Source of the DNA: Betaproteobacteria bacterium
GTDB lineage: Bacteria; Pseudomonadota; Gammaproteobacteria; Burkholderiales; SG8-39
NCBI GenBank assembly: GCA_011391295.1
Contig: JAABQT010000081.1
Coordinates: 1 to 6,930 of the forward strand
Length of the DNA stretch: 6,930 nucleotides
Direction: 5' to 3'
Of the stretch, positions 1 through 5,912 are shown in pieces; position 1 is the first letter of the stretch, and each line of letters opens with the position of its first letter. The translations under genes were made by a program, and so were the position numbers. The notes beneath the pieces were generated by a model. That model did not search any database. It was not told the origin of the DNA and saw nothing but the letters and a program-made list of their open reading frames with translations.

Positions 1-2
1 AG

Positions 3-617
3 CCCGCGGGCAGTCTGTGGGCTGGAAGCGGCCGCCTGTACGCCAGGCAACGTTCCGGGCCGCTCCTGGAGCTGGGCGTGCTGCGCTGGCGCACCTCCTG
101 GTCCGCGATTCTCGCTGCCAGACTGGCAATCGCACTCACCCTTGGCGATGGACCGAGCGCGGTGCAAGTGCAGTTGTCGCCTTCCGGTACCGCCCTTCGC
201 GGCCTCGATCTCGCGCTGCCCGGGCAGATTGCCGCGGCCTTGTCGCCGGCTCTCGAAGGCCTTGGCCCGGAAGGATTGCTGCGCCTCCGATCCGACGACC
301 TGCGCTTATACGGCAATTCGATTCTTGGCCTGGCCGAACTGGAATGGCGTCAGGTTCAGCTGGCGCGGGCGCCGGCTCTCGAGCTGGGCTCGCATCTGGC
401 GCGTCTGCGCGGCGGCGGCAGCAAAGTGGATATCGAGCTTGCGACCATTGACGGGCCCCTGCGGTTGAGCGGCAGCGGGACCTGGTCCCGGGAAGCAGGG
501 CTTTCGTTGTCCGGGGCGGCTGAGCATGACGCCCGGAACGCCCCGCTGGCGGCTTTCCTGAAGGGGGTCTGTGCCGAGTACAAAGACCATCGCTGCCAGT
601 TCCGGGTCAGGCAATAG
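3..617 (+). CDS. gspN: Type II secretion system protein N (GspN-like), 5'-truncated
   Basis: This is the C-terminal part (204 residues visible) of a GspN-like protein, an inner-membrane accessory subunit of the type II secretion system. The reading frame is already open at the window edge. The first visible residues, PAGSLWAGSGRLY, match the Gly-x-x-Trp-x-Gly motif near the start of the GspN periplasmic domain, so the internal ATG at 78 is not the true start. Further family-like features are an alternating hydrophobic beta-rich pattern, an LPGQI segment and, near the end, GPLRLSGSGTW followed by a LSGAA stretch. From memory the family is about 250 residues, so roughly 40-50 N-terminal residues, including the membrane anchor, lie outside. 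The tail carries two cysteines (CAEYKDHRC), which I cannot interpret. Other gsp genes would be expected to the left. It converges on the tRNA. The family call rests on motif resemblance only. Confidence 0.72.
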   Translation, partial: PAGSLWAGSGRLYARQRSGPLLELGVLRWRTSWSAILAARLAIALTLGDGPSAVQVQLSPSGTALRGLDLALPGQIAAALSPALEGLGPEGLLRLRSDDLRLYGNSILGLAELEWRQVQLARAPALELGSHLARLRGGGSKVDIELATIDGPLRLSGSGTWSREAGLSLSGAAEHDARNAPLAAFLKGVCAEYKDHRCQFRVRQ

Positions 618-647
618 CGACGCTGCGCCCCCTGGCCCCATGGGAGT

Positions 648-723
648 TGGTGCCGGCTGACGGAATCGAACCGCCGACCAACGGTTTACAAAACCGCTGC
701 TCTACCAACTGAGCTAAGCCGGC
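648..723 (-). tRNA. tRNA-Thr (anticodon UGU)
   Basis: A complete 76-nt cloverleaf reads on the minus strand. It has a 7-bp acceptor stem (GCCGGCU with AGCCGGC), a D arm GCUC/GAGC around AGUUGGUA, and an anticodon stem GCGGU/ACCGU with loop UUUGUAA. The 5-nt variable loop is followed by a T arm GGCGG/CCGUC with loop UUCGAUU, discriminator A and a genomically encoded CCA. The anticodon is UGU, decoding ACA and probably other ACN threonine codons. G1-C72 and C2-G71 fit threonine tRNA identity as known from E. coli. It lies downstream of, and in the same orientation as, the small ORF that follows sspB, so it could be part of that transcript or have its own promoter. I see no clear terminator in the 30 bases between it and the gspN-like gene. 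Confidence 0.97.
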
Positions 724-732
724 ACTGGGCGA

Positions 733-738
733 ATTCTA
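733..738 (-). promoter_or_regulatory. Possible -10 box for tRNA-Thr
   Basis: TAGAAT on the minus strand matches the sigma70 -10 consensus TATAAT at 5 of 6 positions. It ends nine bases before the tRNA 5' end, so transcription would start only a few bases upstream of the mature tRNA. No good -35 hexamer is seen 16-18 bases further upstream, where the stop codon region of the small ORF lies. It may therefore be a weak promoter or chance. Confidence 0.3.
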
Positions 739-757
739 GCCGCAGACCGTGCAACCG

Positions 758-925
758 CTACTTGATGCGGTACACCCTGCCGCGCTTCTTGCCGCGCTGC
801 GGCGAGCCCTTCCTCAGGAAACTGCCGAAGTTGAAGCTGTTGTCGCCCTTCTCCGTGGCGGCCTCGCGCATGCGTTGCTCGGCGATCGATTCCCGCGCCA
901 GTGCGGCGCCGTATTTCTTCTTCAT
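758..925 (-). CDS. Small basic hypothetical protein (55 aa)
   Basis: A 55-residue ORF runs from an ATG at 925 to a TAG, 27 bases after the sspB stop and on the same strand. It has a good Shine-Dalgarno sequence, GGAG, five bases before the ATG. About 50 of its 55 codons end in G or C, as in the neighbouring genes, which argues strongly that it is translated. The protein starts MKKKYG and has a charged, probably helical part at residues 7-26 rich in Ala, Arg and Glu. A polar aromatic patch follows (NSFNFGSFLRKG, 29-40), and the C-terminus is strongly basic (RGKKRGRVYRIK, 44-55). No signal peptide, membrane segment or cysteine is present. I do not recognise the family. The basic tail would suit binding to RNA, DNA or another acidic partner, but that is inference from composition only. 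It probably belongs to the sspA-sspB transcript. Confidence 0.75.
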   Translation of the reverse strand: MKKKYGAALARESIAEQRMREAATEKGDNSFNFGSFLRKGSPQRGKKRGRVYRIK

Positions 926-952
926 GATGACTCCAGAAAGTTTGCAGTATCC

Positions 953-1408
953 CTACTTCACGCGGCGCAGCGTGGGCTTGCCGCCACCGGGCTTTTTCGG
1001 CGCTTGGGAAGAATTCGCCGGCGCGGGCAGTGCGACCGGCGCGTCTTTCGCCGCCGCCGGTTCGGCCTTGGCCACCGCCTGCGTCGCCGGCTTGGAGGCG
1101 TCCACATCGAATGTCATGCCATGGCCTGTTTCGCGCGCGTACACCGCGTAGACGTTGGCCACCGGCACCGAGATCTGCCGCGCCACGCCGGCAAAGCGCG
1201 CGGAGAACTCGATCAGTTCGTTGCCCAGCTGCAGCTTGTGCACCGCCGAGGGCGCCACGTTGAGCGTGATTTCGCCGTTCTTGACGTATTCCGAGGGCAC
1301 CTGGGTCTTCGAGTCCACTTTCGCCGCCACATGCGGCGTGTAGCCGTTGTCCACGCACCACTCGTAGAGCGCGCGCAGCAGGTAGGGCTTGGTGGCGATC
1401 TCGCTCAC
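953..1408 (-). CDS. sspB: ClpXP protease specificity-enhancing factor SspB
   Basis: This cytoplasmic adaptor binds ssrA-tagged and other substrates and delivers them to ClpXP. The 151-residue protein fits SspB throughout. The N-terminus KPYLLRALYEWCVDNGYTPH (7-26) is the classic SspB opening. The substrate-binding domain contains LNVAPSAV (49-56), FSARFAGVARQISVP (68-82) and AVYARETG (88-95). A flexible Ala/Pro/Lys-rich linker (about 104-140) follows. The last residues, GGGKPTLRRVK (141-151), are the ClpX-binding tail, comparable to RPALRVVK in E. coli. The start is GTG, because no ATG occurs in frame in the first 97 codons and homology begins right there. A GGAAG inside the sspA end serves as a plausible ribosome site eight bases upstream. 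Only three bases separate it from the sspA stop, so the two genes are translationally close and surely co-transcribed. Confidence 0.96.
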   Translation of the reverse strand: MSEIATKPYLLRALYEWCVDNGYTPHVAAKVDSKTQVPSEYVKNGEITLNVAPSAVHKLQLGNELIEFSARFAGVARQISVPVANVYAVYARETGHGMTFDVDASKPATQAVAKAEPAAAKDAPVALPAPANSSQAPKKPGGGKPTLRRVK

Positions 1409-1411
1409 GGT

Positions 1412-2011
1412 CTACTTCCGCATTACTTTCTCGGAAGGCGTCAGCGCCTCGATGAATGCCGGGCGCGAGAAGATGCGCTCCGCGTACTTCATCAGAGGGG
1501 CCGCGGGCTTGCCGAGCTTGATGCCGTAGTGGTCCAGCCGCCACAGCAGGGGCGAAATGGCGACATCGAGCATGGTGAAGTCGTCGCCCAGCATGTGCTT
1601 GGTGCGGGTGAAGATGGGCGAGAGTTCGATCAGCCGGTCGGTGACCTGGGCACGCGCCTTGTCCACCTGCTTGTCCTTGCCCGAATCCAGCGCCTCGATC
1701 TGGCTGAACAACTCCGCTTCCATGTTGAACAGCATCAGCCGCGCGCGCGCGCGCATCACCGGGTCCGCCGGCATCAGCTGCGGGTGCGGAAAGCGTTCGT
1801 CGATGTACTCGTTGATGATGTTCGACTCGTACAGGATGAGGTCGCGCTCCACCAGCACCGGCAGCCGGTTGTAGGGATTCATCACCGCCAGGTCTTCCGG
1901 CTTGTTGAACAGGTCCACATCGATGACCTGGAAGTCCATGCCTTTTTCGTACAGCACGAAGCGGCAGCGGTGGCTGAAGGGACACGTGGTGCCGGAATAC
2001 AGTTGCATCAT
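1412..2011 (-). CDS. sspA: Stringent starvation protein A (SspA)
   Basis: SspA is an RNA polymerase-associated regulator with a glutathione S-transferase fold. In E. coli it helps survival under starvation and acid stress. The 199-residue product shows an N-terminal thioredoxin-like GST domain (about 2-78) with SGTTCPFSHRCRFVL (6-20), the cis-Pro region NRLPVLVE (48-55) and YESNIINEYIDERFP (61-75). A helical C-terminal domain (about 85-190) contains MLDVAISPLLWRLDHYGI. The PHP at 75-77 corresponds to the surface Pro-His-Pro reported as needed for E. coli SspA function. The ORF begins with two consecutive ATGs (2011 and 2008), and either could be used. An AGGA lies about nine bases upstream of the first. 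The gene lies 70 bases after petC, behind a hairpin that resembles a terminator, so its expression may depend on read-through or on a promoter I cannot see. Confidence 0.96.
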   Translation of the reverse strand: MMQLYSGTTCPFSHRCRFVLYEKGMDFQVIDVDLFNKPEDLAVMNPYNRLPVLVERDLILYESNIINEYIDERFPHPQLMPADPVMRARARLMLFNMEAELFSQIEALDSGKDKQVDKARAQVTDRLIELSPIFTRTKHMLGDDFTMLDVAISPLLWRLDHYGIKLGKPAAPLMKYAERIFSRPAFIEALTPSEKVMRK

Positions 2012-2029
2012 GGTGCGGGGGTCCTGATG

Positions 2030-2058
2030 AAAAAGCCGGACGGGATCGCCCGCCCGGC
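2030..2058 (-). terminator. Rho-independent terminator or attenuator between petC and sspA
   Basis: Read on the minus strand, GCCGGGCGGG, loop CGAT, CCCGTCCGGC forms a 10-bp stem with one G-U pair, followed directly by five U residues. It lies 23 bases after the petC stop and before the sspA ribosome site. The U-tract is short and then interrupted by C, so termination may be partial. This would lower, rather than abolish, transcription of sspA-sspB from the pet promoter. Confidence 0.8.
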
Positions 2059-2081
2059 CCCGGGTTTGGTGCGGCGCGCGC

Positions 2082-2723
2082 TTACCTTACGTCCTTCCAG
2101 AACGCCTTTTTCATGGCGTAAGCAAAGACGAACAGCACGACCAGCACGAACAACACGACGATGCCGATCGACTTGCGCGACTGCCCCGAGGGCTCGCCGA
2201 CATAGACGAGGAAATTGACCAGGTCGCGCGCCGTGGTGTCGTACTGCACGGTGCTCTGCTCGGCTTGCAGCTTCCACAGCACATGCGGCATGGCGACGCT
2301 GGGGAACACCTTGTTGTTCCAGCCGTGCGCGGATTTCTCGTCGCGATAGAACGTGCGCAGGTACGTATACAGCCAGTCTGCGCCGCGCGAGCGCGCGATT
2401 ACCGACAGGTCCGGCGGCGGCACGCCGAACCAGGCCTTGCCGTCCTTCGTGCTCATTGCCACCTTCATGGTCTCGCCGACCTTGTCGGCGCTGAACATGA
2501 GATTGTCGATGATCTGCGCTTCGGTCAGCCCGATATCGGTGAGGCGGTTGTAGCGCATGTACTGCGCACCGTGGCAGTTCATGCAGTAGTTGACGAAGGT
2601 GCGCGCGCCCGCCTGCAGGCTGACGAGGTCGCGCGGCTCGATCGGCGCCGGGTCCAGCGCCTGGCCGCCGGCGGCGAGCAGCGTGGCGGGCGCGAACAGC
2701 AGGGCGGCAAGGAGCTTTCTCAT
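2082..2723 (-). CDS. petC: Cytochrome c1, bc1 complex subunit (PetC)
   Basis: This is the haem c subunit of the quinol:cytochrome c reductase. It takes electrons from the Rieske cluster and gives them to soluble cytochrome c on the periplasmic side. The ATG at 2723 starts a signal peptide (MRKLLAALLFAPATLLAAG), probably cleaved near residue 22. The mature part has the haem site CMNCH (47-51), MRYNRLTDIGLTEAQI (56-71), the APPDLSVIAR-like segment PPPDLSVIARSRGADWLYTY (102-121), and FPSVAMPHVLW (140-150), where Met145 is the expected axial ligand. One membrane helix near the C-terminus (about 186-204) ends in basic AMKKAFWKDVR. At 213 residues it is shorter than the roughly 240-290 I recall for proteobacterial homologues. 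The missing part lies between Met145 and the membrane helix. It starts 11 bases after petB stops. Confidence 0.97.
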   Translation of the reverse strand: MRKLLAALLFAPATLLAAGGQALDPAPIEPRDLVSLQAGARTFVNYCMNCHGAQYMRYNRLTDIGLTEAQIIDNLMFSADKVGETMKVAMSTKDGKAWFGVPPPDLSVIARSRGADWLYTYLRTFYRDEKSAHGWNNKVFPSVAMPHVLWKLQAEQSTVQYDTTARDLVNFLVYVGEPSGQSRKSIGIVVLFVLVVLFVFAYAMKKAFWKDVR

Positions 2724-2734
2724 GCTCGCGGCCC

Positions 2735-4018
2735 TCACATCGTCACCCGGTCGGGCACGGGCTTCACCTTGTCTTTCGCCGTGTACCAGGGCATCAGGAT
2801 GAAGAACGCGAAGTAGAGCACCGTACACACGCGCGCCGCCCAGGTGGCGCGGTCCTTGGTGTCGAGGAAGAAGGCGTCGAAGCCGAACTGGCCCCACACC
2901 GTGGTCGACTTTACGCCGAGGTAGCCCAGCACCATAAACGCGACGACGAAGATCGCCAGCGCGCTCTTGTAATACGCGCCGCGGTAGCGGATCGACTTCA
3001 CCGGCGAGCGGTCCAGCCACGGCAGCAGGAACAGGATCAGCGTGGCGATGCCCATCGCCGCGACGCCAGGGAACTGGGAATTGAACAGCGGCGGCACTGC
3101 GCGCAGGATCGAGTAGTACGGCGTGAAGTACCACAGCGGCGCGATGTGCTCCGGCGTCTTCAGCGGGTCGGCCGGAATGAAGTTGTTGTACTCGAGGAAA
3201 TAGCCGCCCATCTCCGGCAGGAAGAACATGACGATGCAGAAGACGGCGAGGAACACCACCACGCCCACCGTGTCCTTCACCGTGTAGTAGGGGTGGAACG
3301 GGATGCCGTCCACCGGCCTGCCGTTGGCGTCCTTGTTCTTCTTGATCTCGACGCCGTCGGGATTGTTCGAGCCCACGTCGTGCAGGGCGAGGATGTGCGC
3401 CACCACCAGGCCCAGCAGTACCAGCGGCAGCGCGATCACGTGCAGGGCGAAGAAGCGGTTGAGCGTGGCGTCCGACACGACGTAGTCGCCGCGGATCCAC
3501 AGCGCGAGGTCGGGGCCGATGAACGGCACCGTGGCGAACAGGTTGACGATCACCTGCGCGCCCCAGTAGGACATCTGGCCCCAGGGCAACAGATATCCCA
3601 GGAAGGCCTCCGCCATCAGCGCAAGGTAGAGCAGCACGCCGAAAATCCACACCAGTTCGCGCGGCTCCTTGTACGAGCCGTAGAGCATGGCGCGGAACAT
3701 GTGCAAGTAGACCACGAGGAAGAACGCCGAACCGCCGGTGGAATGGATGTAGCGGATCAGCCAGCCGCCCGGCACATCGCGCATGATGTACTCGACCGAA
3801 CCAAAGGCGAGCGCGGCGTCGGGCTTGTAGTTCATGGTCAGGAAGATGCCGGAGACGATCTGCACCGCCAGCACGAGCATCGACAGCACGCCGAAGTAGT
3901 ACCAGAAGTTGAAATTCTTCGGCGCGTAGTACTCCGACATGTGCTTGCGGAATTCCTCGCCCACGCTGGGCATGCGCGCGTCGAACCAGTCCCACAGCGC
4001 CATCAGGCGGGAGGCCAT
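2735..4018 (-). CDS. petB: Cytochrome b, bc1 complex subunit (PetB)
   Basis: This 427-residue membrane subunit carries haems bL and bH and both quinone sites of the bc1 complex. About eight hydrophobic helices are visible (roughly 37-62, 86-109, 123-146, 186-213, 246-270, 312-336, 350-371 and 393-413). Haem ligands are His92 and His106 in helix B, and His193 and His208 in helix D. Other landmarks are YGSYKEPRELVW (113-124), GYLLPWGQMSYWGAQV (141-156) and HDVGSNNPDG (213-222). The Qo-site loop reads PEHIAPLWYFTPYYSILR (289-306), so the usual PEWY is PLWY here. Full length suggests an intact gene with both the N-terminal (b6-like) and C-terminal (subunit IV-like) halves. It begins three bases after the petA stop and is followed by petC, so the three subunits are translated from one message. 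Confidence 0.98.
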   Translation of the reverse strand: MASRLMALWDWFDARMPSVGEEFRKHMSEYYAPKNFNFWYYFGVLSMLVLAVQIVSGIFLTMNYKPDAALAFGSVEYIMRDVPGGWLIRYIHSTGGSAFFLVVYLHMFRAMLYGSYKEPRELVWIFGVLLYLALMAEAFLGYLLPWGQMSYWGAQVIVNLFATVPFIGPDLALWIRGDYVVSDATLNRFFALHVIALPLVLLGLVVAHILALHDVGSNNPDGVEIKKNKDANGRPVDGIPFHPYYTVKDTVGVVVFLAVFCIVMFFLPEMGGYFLEYNNFIPADPLKTPEHIAPLWYFTPYYSILRAVPPLFNSQFPGVAAMGIATLILFLLPWLDRSPVKSIRYRGAYYKSALAIFVVAFMVLGYLGVKSTTVWGQFGFDAFFLDTKDRATWAARVCTVLYFAFFILMPWYTAKDKVKPVPDRVTM

Positions 4019-4021
4019 GCT

Positions 4022-4615
4022 CTACGCCCCCTTCTTGTCGTCGCCGATCAGCAGCGTGTTGTCTGACAGGAAGGTGTGGGGCGGCACCGTCAGGTTGGTT
4101 GGCGCCGGCGCGCCGCGAAACACCCGCCCGGCGAAGTCGAACTTCGAGCCGTGGCAGGCGCAGTAGAAGCCGCCCTCCCAGTCCGCGCCCATTTCGGCCT
4201 TCGCCTCCGCAGTCTTGAGCTGCGGCGAGCAGCCCAGATGGGTACAAACGCCCTCGACCACCATGACCTCGGGCTTGATCGCCCGCAGCTCGTTTTTCGC
4301 GTACTCGGGCTGTATCGAGGAGCGCGAGGCAGGGTCGGTCAGGCTGGCCGTGACGGCCTTGAGCGAATCGAGCATTGCCTTGGTGCGCCGGATCACCCAC
4401 ACCGGCTTGCCGCGCCACTCGAAGATACCGACTTCGCCGGGCGCAAGTCTGGAGAAGTCGACCTCGACCGGTGCGCCGGCTGCCTTGGCGCGTTCCGAGG
4501 GCAGCATGCTCGCCACGAAGGGAATCGCCGCGCCAATCGAGGCCGCGCCGCCGACCACCGAGGTCGCCACCACGAGGTTGCGCCGCGCCTTGTCAACTTT
4601 CTGCTTATCGCTCAT
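4022..4615 (-). CDS. petA: Ubiquinol-cytochrome c reductase iron-sulfur subunit (Rieske, PetA)
   Basis: The Rieske [2Fe-2S] subunit of the bc1 complex moves electrons from quinol at the Qo site to cytochrome c1. I chose the ATG at 4615 (197 residues, starting MSDKQKVDKARRN). It gives a normal Tat-type N-terminus with twin arginines at 11-12 and a membrane anchor at about 14-36. Earlier in-frame ATGs at 4717 and 4666 fall upstream of, or inside, the predicted promoter. Cluster box I is CTHLGC (124-129) and box II is CACHGS (152-157). Cys124, His126, Cys152 and His155 are the expected ligands, and Cys129-Cys154 the disulfide. Box II has Ala where Pro is usual. The C-terminal GAPAPTNLTVPPH (168-180) is typical. 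No convincing Shine-Dalgarno sequence precedes the ATG, and the leader is pyrimidine-rich. First gene of the petABC run. Confidence 0.97.
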   Translation of the reverse strand: MSDKQKVDKARRNLVVATSVVGGAASIGAAIPFVASMLPSERAKAAGAPVEVDFSRLAPGEVGIFEWRGKPVWVIRRTKAMLDSLKAVTASLTDPASRSSIQPEYAKNELRAIKPEVMVVEGVCTHLGCSPQLKTAEAKAEMGADWEGGFYCACHGSKFDFAGRVFRGAPAPTNLTVPPHTFLSDNTLLIGDDKKGA

Positions 4616-4664
4616 GGAGTTGATTCGATGTTGGAAAGAGTGGAAGAGTGCAAAAAGAGGCGCC

Positions 4665-4693
4665 ATTCTATAGAGCGAGCGCGGGAATGTCCA
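4665..4693 (-). promoter_or_regulatory. Sigma70-like promoter of petABC
   Basis: On the minus strand, TGGACA (4693-4688, 5 of 6 matches to TTGACA) is followed after exactly 17 bases by TAGAAT (4670-4665, 5 of 6 matches to TATAAT). Transcription would start near 4658, giving a leader of about 40 bases before the petA ATG at 4615. This supports the shorter petA start. Predicted by eye only. Confidence 0.65.
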
Positions 4694-4751
4694 CGATTTG
4701 TGGTCTAAGCGGTTCAATTTGCAGGGCTTTGTGCTAGATTAGGAATTCCCT

Positions 4752-5912
4752 ATGCTGCACCGCCTCTGGCTGATCTTTGCGCAGGCCGCAACCGTCTGCG
4801 TGGCGGCGCTATTCGTCGTCTCGACGCTCCGGCCCGAGTGGTTGCCGGTCAGGCCGGAGGCGCCCAGGCCGCCGGTCGCAGTTCCGGTGCAGCCCGCCCC
4901 GGCGCCAAGTGCCGCATCACCGCGGCCGGCGTCCTTCCACGACGCGGTGGGTCGCGCCACGCCTTCGGTAGTCAACATCTTCACGTCGAAGGAAGCGCCG
5001 CAAAATCCGCTGCTCAACGACCCGATCTTCCGGCGCTTTTTCGGCGAACAGTTCGGCGACGGGGCGCAGCGCACCTCCAGCCTCGGTTCCGGGGTGATCG
5101 TCAGCGCCGCGGGCTACATCCTCACCAACCACCACGTGGTCGAGGCCGCCGACGAGATCGAGGTGGCGCTGCCCGACGGCAAGAAACTGCTCGCCAAGGT
5201 GGTGGGCAACGACCCGGAGACCGACCTTGCGGTGCTGCGCGTCAACGCCGACAAGCTGCCCGCGATCAGTTTCGGCGTGTCCGAGGAACTGCGCGTCGGC
5301 GACGTGGTGCTGGCGATCGGCAACCCGTTCGGCGTCGGCCAGACCGTGACCTCGGGCATCGTGTCCGCACTCGGCAGGAGCGGCCTGCACATCAACACCT
5401 TCGAGAACTTCATCCAGACCGACGCCGCCATCAATCCGGGCAACTCCGGCGGCGCCCTGGTGGACGCGCGCGGCAACCTGGTCGGCATCAACACCGCGAT
5501 CTACTCGCGCTCGGGCGGCTCGATGGGCATCGGCTTCGCCATCCCGGTGTCGACCGCGAAGATGGTACTGGAGCAGATCGTGCGCGCTGGCGCGGTGACG
5601 CGCGGCTGGATCGGCGTGGAAGTGCAGGAGATCACGCCTGCCCTTGCCGAGTCGTTCAGAATGCCCGATGCGCGGGGCGCCATCATCGCCGGCGTGCTGC
5701 GCGGCGGCCCGGCGGACAAGGCGGGCGTGAAGCCCGGCGACGTGCTCACCGCGGTCAACGGCGTAGCGGTGCTGGATCCGCCGGGCATGCTCAATCTGGT
5801 GGCGGCGCTGCAGCCGGGCTCGAACGCCCGCATGCAGCTCCGGCGCCAGGCGCAGTCGCTCGAGGTGTCCGTGACCGTCGGGCGCCGCCCGAAACAGCAG
5901 CTGCGGGAATAG
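4752..5912 (+). CDS. DegS/HtrA-like serine protease, membrane-anchored, one PDZ domain
   Basis: This 386-residue S1C (HtrA) family serine endopeptidase probably acts in the periplasm on misfolded envelope proteins. An N-terminal hydrophobic helix (about 7-25) is followed by a Pro/Ala-rich linker (28-60). It looks like a membrane anchor because no clean cleavage site is seen. The trypsin-like domain (about 61-275) holds the catalytic triad: His128 in TNHHVV, Asp158 in DPETDLAVL and Ser232 in NPGNSGGAL. One PDZ domain (about 283-378) starts with RGWIGV, where the carboxylate-binding loop is expected, and includes GGPADKAGVKPGDVLTAVNG. A single PDZ plus anchor resembles DegS or AlgW rather than the two-PDZ DegP. 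True DegS function (cleavage of an anti-sigma-E factor) is not shown by the sequence. AGGA at 4741-4744 sits seven bases before the ATG. It is divergent from petA across 136 bases. Confidence 0.93.
   Translation: MLHRLWLIFAQAATVCVAALFVVSTLRPEWLPVRPEAPRPPVAVPVQPAPAPSAASPRPASFHDAVGRATPSVVNIFTSKEAPQNPLLNDPIFRRFFGEQFGDGAQRTSSLGSGVIVSAAGYILTNHHVVEAADEIEVALPDGKKLLAKVVGNDPETDLAVLRVNADKLPAISFGVSEELRVGDVVLAIGNPFGVGQTVTSGIVSALGRSGLHINTFENFIQTDAAINPGNSGGALVDARGNLVGINTAIYSRSGGSMGIGFAIPVSTAKMVLEQIVRAGAVTRGWIGVEVQEITPALAESFRMPDARGAIIAGVLRGGPADKAGVKPGDVLTAVNGVAVLDPPGMLNLVAALQPGSNARMQLRRQAQSLEVSVTVGRRPKQQLRE

Noticed and set aside
1740..1752. A run of alternating C and G inside sspA, possible slippage or Z-DNA tract
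   Set aside because: It simply encodes alternating Arg and Ala (RARAR) in a conserved-looking helix. It is too short for convincing phase variation.
749..2218. A 489-codon plus-strand open frame opposite sspA, sspB and the small ORF
   Set aside because: It is His/Arg/Val-rich without motifs and lies opposite strongly supported genes, so it is a GC-driven shadow.
2082..4418. A 778-codon minus-strand open frame spanning petA, petB and petC
   Set aside because: Only its last 213 residues are a real gene (petC). The upstream part is the wrong frame of petB and petA, which have full-length homology in their own frames.
4691..4703. Inverted repeat CCAC-N5-GTGG overlapping the petA -35, as an operator
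   Set aside because: Four-base arms that do not extend outward are too weak to claim a binding site.
4616..4717. N-terminal extension of PetA by 34 residues from the ATG at 4717
   Set aside because: The extension has no family resemblance, would bury the twin-arginine signal, and overlaps the predicted promoter.
4735..4740. TAGATT with an upstream TG as an extended -10 for the protease gene
   Set aside because: The start of transcription would fall after the ribosome site at 4741-4744 and almost at the ATG, which does not fit the good Shine-Dalgarno sequence.
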